12,715 nt of DNA from an uncultured Pedobacter sp. Lineage in GTDB: Bacteria > Bacteroidota > Bacteroidia > Sphingobacteriales > Sphingobacteriaceae. The position numbers were made by a program, and so were the translations under genes. Of this stretch, positions 7,405 through 12,715 are shown piece after piece (within the stretch, counting starts at the first letter, position 1; the number at the start of each line of letters is the position of its first letter). The notes beneath the pieces are model-generated. The model ran no database searches and had not been told where the DNA came from. It saw only the letters and a program-made list of their open reading frames with translations. Location of the stretch: assembly GCA_946478755.1 (NCBI GenBank), contig CAMLDJ010000152.1:1-12715 (forward strand), given 5' to 3'.

Positions 7405-8311
7405 GGAAAATAATAGAAAATATGATGTGATCATCATTGGTGGAAGCTATGCCGGATTATCCGCAGCTTTAGCCCTGGGAAGGGCCATTCGTAAGGTCCT
7501 GGTCATTGATAGCGGTAAGCCTTGTAACCGCCAGACGCCCCATTCTCATAACTTCCTTACGCAGGATAGCCGTACGCCCGCAGAGATCGCTGCCCTTGGA
7601 AAGACCGATGTCATGGAATATCCGACCATCGGGTTTTTGGAGGATACGGTGACTGAAGTCAGGGCTGAAAATAACAGCTTTGAGATTTTCACCGCTTCAG
7701 GTCGTCAAATTCAGGCACGCAAGTTATTATTTAGTACAGGGCTGAGGGATTTGCTGCCCGATCTTCCCGGTTTTGCGTCCTGCTGGGGTATAACTGTTAT
7801 TCATTGTCCTTATTGCCATGGCTACGAGTTTAGAGATCAGGTCACAGGTATTATGGCCAATGGGGATATTGCATTTGAAATGGCGCTGATGGTCCGGAAC
7901 TGGACAAAGCAGCTTTCTGTTTTTACCAATGGAAGATCAGCGTTGACAGAAACACAGGCAAGGCAACTGGCATCCCTGAATATCAACGTGGTAGAAAAGC
8001 CATTACAGGAAATTGAACATGTAGACGGTTATCTGAATCGGATCGTTTTTAATGATGGCAGCAATCATCCTTTGAAGGCACTTTATGCCAGACCTCCTTT
8101 TGAGCAGCACTGCGAAGTTCCAAAAGAAATCGGCTGCGAGATCAACGATGCAGGTTATATACAGGTTGATGATTTTCAGAAAACGACGGTTCTGGGTGTG
8201 TTTGCAGCCGGCGACAATACCAGCAGGTTCCGTGCAGTTTCGGCTGCTATCGCAGCAGGGGGTAAAGCAGGGGCTTTCATCAATCATGAGTTGATTGCTG
8301 AGGGGTACTGA
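7403..8311 (+). CDS. Thioredoxin-reductase-like FAD-dependent oxidoreductase
   Basis: This 302-residue protein begins with the FAD-binding motif YDVIIIGGSYAG (G13-G14-x-Y-A-G18) and ends with the second FAD motif G-V-F-A-A-G-D271-N. The redox centre is C135-P-Y-C138-H-G, the CxxC disulfide of the low-molecular-weight thioredoxin reductase/GliT-like group; the following His-Gly is typical of the GliT-like branch. Where thioredoxin reductase has GxGxxA for NADPH, this protein has G-I-M-A-N-G-D-I-A, a weakened version, so its electron donor is uncertain. Length is normal for the family. I chose the ATG at 7403 because the FAD strand starts there; an upstream in-frame TTG at 7355 would add 16 residues coded by the palindrome. 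Likely role: flavin-dependent dithiol/disulfide exchange in the cytoplasm. The palindrome over its start suggests repressor control. Confidence 0.85.
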   Translation: MENNRKYDVIIIGGSYAGLSAALALGRAIRKVLVIDSGKPCNRQTPHSHNFLTQDSRTPAEIAALGKTDVMEYPTIGFLEDTVTEVRAENNSFEIFTASGRQIQARKLLFSTGLRDLLPDLPGFASCWGITVIHCPYCHGYEFRDQVTGIMANGDIAFEMALMVRNWTKQLSVFTNGRSALTETQARQLASLNINVVEKPLQEIEHVDGYLNRIVFNDGSNHPLKALYARPPFEQHCEVPKEIGCEINDAGYIQVDDFQKTTVLGVFAAGDNTSRFRAVSAAIAAGGKAGAFINHELIAEGY

Positions 8312-8437
8312 TCCGGCTTGCGCATATGGTATTGTTGTTAATCGGGAACCATCTGTTCGAATGGCTGCCGATTGGTTTGAGCAGGATATTATTTCTACAG
8401 GAAAGACTGTATATAGAATAAGGCCAGCGAACATAAA

Positions 8438-8445
8438 TATATTTG
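8438..8445 (+). promoter_or_regulatory. Candidate -7 promoter element (TATATTTG)
   Basis: TATATTTG matches the Bacteroidota sigma-70 -7 consensus TAnnTTTG at every defined base. It lies 45 bases before the ATG at 8491, which would give a leader of about 40 bases beginning just before the 8460-8491 palindrome. No clear TTG at the -33 position is seen, which lowers confidence. Confidence 0.4.
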
Positions 8446-8459
8446 CAAGGGTTATTTTT

Positions 8460-8491
8460 TATCATTCAAAAATTTATATTTTTGAATGATA
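8460..8491. promoter_or_regulatory. 14-bp-arm palindrome ending on the start codon
   Basis: Arms 8460-8473 and 8478-8491 are exact reverse complements around a TTAT loop (arm core ATCATTCAAAAAT). The last base of the right arm is the A of the ATG at 8491. Stems are A/T rich, so it is a weak terminator candidate for the upstream gene but a plausible operator or leader hairpin for the downstream pair. Confidence 0.5.
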
Positions 8492-9819
8492 TGCGCGACT
8501 ATTTCAGGTTATACAAGTTCTTAAACAATCCTATGACCGCTGCAATCGTTCTTCTTTTTATGCTGCTCAGCTGTAAGCCCGAAAAGCAGCCTTCCTCTGC
8601 TAAAGTGACCATTAAAGAAAGTAGGGGAAAATATACCCTGTATCGGAATGGTAAACCTTACGTCATTAAGGGTGGGGCAGGGTATACAAATTTTTGGGTC
8701 CTAAAAAATGCCGGCGGAAATACCATGAGGATCTGGGATACTGTTCATCTTGCCAGAATTTTAGATAGTGCCCAGGCGAATCATCTGGCTGTAATTGTTG
8801 GTCTGCCAATAGCAAACAGTGATTACATGGCCCTATATAATGATCCAGCGAGAGTGGCTAAACAATTTAACGCATTTAAGCGAATTGTTAACCGGTTTAA
8901 AGCCCATCCTGCAGTGCTGATGTGGTGTATGGGAAACGAACTTGATTTCCCATTTAAATTATCATATAATAGCTTTTACAGGGCCTTTAATCAGTTAACT
9001 GATATGATCCATAAGGATGATCCGGATCATCCTGTTACAACAACTTTGCTAAACTTCAATAGAAAGTATATTTTTAACCTTAAGGTCCGCTGCGATGTCG
9101 ATGTGATTTCATTTAATATTTTTAGCAGGATAACTGTGCTAAGAGAAGATTTAAAGGAAGTTTCATTATTCTGGAAGGGCCCCTACATGCTTGCTGAATG
9201 GGGAATTAACGGGCCCTGGCAAGGAACCGAACAAACCGCCTGGGGAGCATATATCGAAAAAACCAGCAATAAAAAAGCAGAGCTATACCTGAACAGGTAT
9301 CAGAAATATGTCCCTGTGGAGGACTCCAGATTTCTAGGCGCTTTTGTTTTCTATTGGGGTAATAAACAGGAAGGCACACCTACCTGGTTCAGTATGTTTG
9401 ATGCAGGCGGAGCAAAGTCCGAAGCGGTTGACGTGATGAGGTATGTGTGGACAGGCAAATCATACAAAGGTACTTTCCCGCAGATTAAAGACATGCTTCT
9501 GGACAAAAAAGTAGCGAATGATAACATTTTTCTTTCTCCTGGCTTGCAGTCTGTCGCTGAACTAAAAATGCTCGATAAAAATACGATCAGGTCTGTAAAA
9601 TGGGAAATATTGAAAGAAGACTGGTTTAAAAAGAACAATATACACAACAGTAAAAAATTAAAACCGCTTCAAACGGTGATTAAATATGGAGGGGATTTAA
9701 AAATGGATTTTATCGCTCCTGCCGGGGAAGGGCCATATCGCATATACGCTACAGTTTATGATAACAATCAACATTTTTCAACCTGCAATATACCCTTTTA
9801 CGTAGTCGCGCCTAAATGA
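8491..9819 (+). CDS. Lipoprotein with clan GH-A (GH2/GH5-like) glycosidase domain
   Basis: This 442-residue protein starts with a lipoprotein signal: hydrophobic AAIVLLFMLLS then C28 (lipobox L-L-S-C), followed by KPEKQ, so it is probably anchored in the periplasm or outer membrane. A (beta/alpha)8 barrel of the GH-A clan follows at about residues 45-330. M-G-N-E150 on strand 4 is the classic Asn-Glu acid/base pair and L-A-E236-W-G is the nucleophile strand. An N-G-K-P-Y-V-I-K-G-G opening resembles that of GH2/GH5-type barrels. The last 100 residues look like a beta domain. The ATG at 8491 is preferred to an in-frame TTG at 8443, which falls in the promoter-like element. The stop overlaps the next gene's start (ATGA at 9816-9819), so the two products are translationally coupled. 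Likely role: cleaving or remodelling the polymer made by the neighbouring synthase. The substrate is not readable. Confidence 0.8.
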   Translation: MRDYFRLYKFLNNPMTAAIVLLFMLLSCKPEKQPSSAKVTIKESRGKYTLYRNGKPYVIKGGAGYTNFWVLKNAGGNTMRIWDTVHLARILDSAQANHLAVIVGLPIANSDYMALYNDPARVAKQFNAFKRIVNRFKAHPAVLMWCMGNELDFPFKLSYNSFYRAFNQLTDMIHKDDPDHPVTTTLLNFNRKYIFNLKVRCDVDVISFNIFSRITVLREDLKEVSLFWKGPYMLAEWGINGPWQGTEQTAWGAYIEKTSNKKAELYLNRYQKYVPVEDSRFLGAFVFYWGNKQEGTPTWFSMFDAGGAKSEAVDVMRYVWTGKSYKGTFPQIKDMLLDKKVANDNIFLSPGLQSVAELKMLDKNTIRSVKWEILKEDWFKKNNIHNSKKLKPLQTVIKYGGDLKMDFIAPAGEGPYRIYATVYDNNQHFSTCNIPFYVVAPK

Positions 9820-12715
9820 AGTCCCTGCAAACCATAGCCCCACCTACGAGAAAAGAACAGTTTACGCTCAGACTGATGATTATATTGGGACTGATCTCTA
9901 TGTTTTTTTTCCTCAAAAGCATGTTTTCAGTACCCCTAAGGGGATATGCGCCATTGTACTGGATGCTGATGACGACATTTATATTTATGTGTCTCAAAGT
10001 CCTGCACGAATGGTTACACTATCTTTTTATTACGCTTCCCAAAACTCCGGAAAAAACTAAAACTTACACGGTCGACATATTTACCACTTTTTGCGCCGGA
10101 GAGCCTTATGAAATGATAAAAGAGACGCTTACCGCCATACAGCGTATCACCTATCCGCATCAAACCTATTTGTGTGATGAGGCCGACGATCCTTATCTTA
10201 AGGAATTATGCAGGGAGCTTGGCGTTAACCACATTACACGCGTCAACAAAATAAATGCAAAAGCAGGAAATATCAATAATGCCTTAAACTATTCATCTGC
10301 TGAACTCTGTGTAGTTCTGGATCCAGACCATGTTCCTTTCCCGGAATTCCTTGACCCGATAGTTTCGCACTTTAATGATCCGGAGATCGGTTTCGTTCAG
10401 ATTGTTCAGGCTTATAAGAATAATGGAGAAAATCTAATCGCCAAAGGAGCAGCACAACAGACCTATCAGTTTTATGGTCCGATGATGATGACGATGAATA
10501 AATACGGCACTGTTCTGGCCATTGGTGCGAATTGTACATTTCGCCGTACTGCACTGGAATCTATCGGCGGTCATGCCGCTGGCCTGGCAGAAGATATGCA
10601 TACCGCTATGAAATTGCATTCAAAGGGCTGGAAATCCGTGTATGTCCCCAGTGTTTTGGCAAGAGGATTAGTGCCTTCAACCTTGTCTGCTTATTATAAA
10701 CAGCAGCTAAAATGGTCGCGCGGGGTTTTCGATCTGTTGCTCCATGCCTATCCCAGGCTCTTTAGTGGTTTTACCTGGCAACAAAAAATACATTATGGCG
10801 CGCTGCCAATACATTATCTTTCCGGTGTAATGTACCTCATTACTTTTTTGGTACCGGTATGCTCTTTGTTTTTCGACGTGAGTCCGATTCGTATGAATAT
10901 CGGGCACTTCGGAATTACTGTGCTGCCATTTATTACCTCGACACTCATGATCCGTCATTTTGTACAGTGGTGGGTCATGGAAGAGGAGGAGCGGGGCTTT
11001 CACGTTATTGGGGGATTGCTGATGATCGGCACCTGGTGGATATTCATTTTAGGCCTCATATACACCATTATTGGGAAAAAGGTTCCTTATGTTCCCACTC
11101 CAAAAGATGGAAATGAAGCCAATAACTGGCCGTTAAACATTCCAAACCTGTTTATACTAATTTTGTCGCTAGCCGCCATTATTTATGGACTTAATTTCGA
11201 TTGGAGTCCGTACACAATTATTATGGCTTGTTTTGCGGGTTTAAACAGCCTGATCATGTGCTTCAATATCCTAGCCAGCCGGCAACAGGAATTTAGAAAA
11301 CTACAGGCCCGTTATCCATCCTTTAACGGGTTCATGGCAGAAATAAAAGAATTCAAAGTAAGGTTCTGGCTGATCAGGAGACGTCTGTATACAGGAGTAC
11401 GAAGTGCAGCTTTAATGATCACGATTATTTTATGCTGCTCGGTATTTTATTTTGCGATGACCTCCAGAGATAAAAAGCCAGATGCCCCTGTTCTCGATCA
11501 TAAAAAAGACCTGTTTCTGACCGGTGTATTTTCTCCTGTTGATTTTAACGGAATATCTTCGGTAAATAAAGCAAAAGAATACCAGCGTATGTATGACCGG
11601 CGTTTTGATATCATCTCCGTTTATATTCCCTGGGGGGATAAGTCTTCATGTTTTATCCCTAAAAAAACGGTCGATTCGATTTACAGGAATGGATCTGTAC
11701 CGATGATCACCTGGGAACCCTGGCAAAATCTATTTGAGAAGAATAATAGGTCTGGCACAGACAAAAAGGTCTTTAAAAGAATCACTGAAGGCGCTTATGA
11801 TCAATACCTTCATCGGTTCTGCAATCAGATCATCGCCTTAAACAAGCCTGTATATATCCGTTTTGCACATGAAATGGATAATCCCTTTTATCCATGGTCA
11901 CAAACAGGTAACAATACTGCTGAAGAATTTAAAGCAGCCTGGAAATACGTTTACAACTTCTTTTCAGATCATGGCGCGTACCATGTCATCTGGGTGTGGA
12001 ACCCATGGAAAGCAGAGACTGTTGAAGATTACTTTCCGGGCGAACAATATGTGGACTGGATTGGAGTAACCAACCTCAACTATGGTTCACCGAACTCATC
12101 GCAAAAATGGAGCTCCATGGAATCTTTGTATAAGCCTTTTCACCAGCAGGCGGTATTCCGGTCAGGTATTCCTGTCATGCTTGCAGAGATGGGTTCACTG
12201 GCAGCTGCCGGCAGGCAAAATGAATGGTTTAATGAGGCTTTTAGGGCAAAGCCTAAATTTCCAGAAATTAAAGGATGTATTTTCTTTAACTCTGTTTATG
12301 ATAAAAATGTACCGGATGAGGGGGCGGGCGCGGTGCTCGACTGGAACATAAAAGACCCCGGGAACCTTCGTAGGCTCCTGAAAGAACAAAATACCATAGG
12401 GACAACTAAAAAAGATAGTGTAATTCCTGATTTACCAGCATTAAGACTTAATGTGGGTGGAATAGCTGCACCAGCACCAGTCCTGAAAATGTTCTTTAAA
12501 GGAAGCAGAGGGATCAATTACAACAGGGCTCAGGATTGGAAAAAGAACTACCAGACGGTTACAATGCGTGACATGATCGCCGACTTTGACCAGATGAAAA
12601 AAGCTGGGATCAATTCCATCAAACGATATGGCCCCGACATATATGACCGTAATATTCTTAAGATTGCAGAGAAAACGAATATTCAGGTTCATTATGGCTA
12701 CTGGATTTCTGACGA
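9816..12715 (+). CDS. GT2 cellulose-synthase-like polysaccharide synthase fused to GH26 and a further barrel domain (3' truncated)
   Basis: One frame stays open from the ATG at 9816 to the window edge, at least 966 codons. Two helices (about 20-39 and 47-72) precede a cytoplasmic GT2 domain with D121, the D169-P-D171-H pair, E259-D260 and Q296-Q-L-K-W300, the D, DxD, (T)ED and QxxRW motifs of processive synthases (here Lys replaces Arg). NKINAKAGNINNAL is the usual nucleotide-sugar loop. Further helices lie at about 333-353, 365-386, 443-460 and 466-487; a hydrophobic segment at 397-419 leading to a V-P-Y-V-P-T-P-K loop resembles the interface helix and gating loop of BcsA. A basic loop (489-529) and a last helix (530-548) put the rest in the periplasm. 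Residues about 566-845 are GH26-like: F-A-H685-E686-M (acid/base), V-W-V-W-N-P, and L-A-E791-M-G (nucleophile). From about 895 another barrel begins. Product polymer unknown. Confidence 0.85.
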   Translation, partial: MKSLQTIAPPTRKEQFTLRLMIILGLISMFFFLKSMFSVPLRGYAPLYWMLMTTFIFMCLKVLHEWLHYLFITLPKTPEKTKTYTVDIFTTFCAGEPYEMIKETLTAIQRITYPHQTYLCDEADDPYLKELCRELGVNHITRVNKINAKAGNINNALNYSSAELCVVLDPDHVPFPEFLDPIVSHFNDPEIGFVQIVQAYKNNGENLIAKGAAQQTYQFYGPMMMTMNKYGTVLAIGANCTFRRTALESIGGHAAGLAEDMHTAMKLHSKGWKSVYVPSVLARGLVPSTLSAYYKQQLKWSRGVFDLLLHAYPRLFSGFTWQQKIHYGALPIHYLSGVMYLITFLVPVCSLFFDVSPIRMNIGHFGITVLPFITSTLMIRHFVQWWVMEEEERGFHVIGGLLMIGTWWIFILGLIYTIIGKKVPYVPTPKDGNEANNWPLNIPNLFILILSLAAIIYGLNFDWSPYTIIMACFAGLNSLIMCFNILASRQQEFRKLQARYPSFNGFMAEIKEFKVRFWLIRRRLYTGVRSAALMITIILCCSVFYFAMTSRDKKPDAPVLDHKKDLFLTGVFSPVDFNGISSVNKAKEYQRMYDRRFDIISVYIPWGDKSSCFIPKKTVDSIYRNGSVPMITWEPWQNLFEKNNRSGTDKKVFKRITEGAYDQYLHRFCNQIIALNKPVYIRFAHEMDNPFYPWSQTGNNTAEEFKAAWKYVYNFFSDHGAYHVIWVWNPWKAETVEDYFPGEQYVDWIGVTNLNYGSPNSSQKWSSMESLYKPFHQQAVFRSGIPVMLAEMGSLAAAGRQNEWFNEAFRAKPKFPEIKGCIFFNSVYDKNVPDEGAGAVLDWNIKDPGNLRRLLKEQNTIGTTKKDSVIPDLPALRLNVGGIAAPAPVLKMFFKGSRGINYNRAQDWKKNYQTVTMRDMIADFDQMKKAGINSIKRYGPDIYDRNILKIAEKTNIQVHYGYWISD

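Noticed and set aside
8003..8434. 143-codon minus-strand open frame
   Set aside because: It is antisense to the end of the flavoprotein gene, with no recognisable domain or start context.
7341..8469. Shared 12-base string TTTATCATTCAA at 7341-7352 and 8458-8469, upstream of two genes
   Set aside because: Several 12-base matches are expected by chance in an A/T-rich window of this size, and the second copy is simply part of its palindrome arm.
8295..8489. 64-codon plus-strand open frame between the flavoprotein and lipoprotein genes
   Set aside because: It overlaps the promoter-like element and palindrome, resembles no known protein, and its composition looks non-coding.
8443..8490. TTG start giving a 16-residue extension of the lipoprotein
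   Set aside because: It falls in the -7 element and palindrome; a normal lipoprotein signal is obtained from the ATG at 8491.

Overview
The window looks like chromosomal DNA from a Bacteroidota bacterium, most plausibly of the Pedobacter/Sphingobacteriaceae type. The evidence is the gene content (GH78 rhamnosidase, beta-helix protein with a rhamnose-mutarotase-like tail, SSS-family symporter, lipoprotein glycosidase), A-rich leaders without clear Shine-Dalgarno sequences, and a TAnnTTTG-type -7 promoter element. The taxonomic call is an inference. All supported genes are on the + strand.

Region 1 (1-6177) is a tight four-gene cluster with gaps of about 24-33 bases, probably one operon. It holds a 5'-truncated beta-helix protein ending in two mutarotase-like domains, a Gfo/Idh/MocA oxidoreductase, a sodium/sugar symporter and an exported GH78 alpha-L-rhamnosidase. 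Together they suggest release of L-rhamnose (or a related sugar) from a rhamnoside, uptake, anomer handling and oxidation.

Region 2 (6178-7301) carries a 17-bp inverted repeat around a 60-base GC-rich centre, an 18-unit AGTT microsatellite, a DinB-like gene, and a short ORF matching only the C-terminal cytoplasmic part of an MscS channel (probably a gene remnant).

Region 3 (7360-8311) is a thioredoxin-reductase-like flavoprotein gene. A perfect 21-bp-arm palindrome runs into its start codon.

Region 4 (8438-12715, running off the window) is the most interesting part. A good -7 element and a second palindrome ending on the start codon precede a lipoprotein with a clan GH-A glycosidase barrel. 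That gene is ATGA-coupled to a very long open frame of at least 966 codons. The frame encodes a cellulose-synthase-like GT2 polysaccharide synthase joined, after its membrane segments, to a GH26-type glycosidase with both catalytic glutamates and to the start of another barrel domain. I read this as a polysaccharide synthesis and trimming locus: polymer is made and exported by the GT2 part, then met by GH domains on the same chain in the periplasm and by a separate lipoprotein hydrolase.
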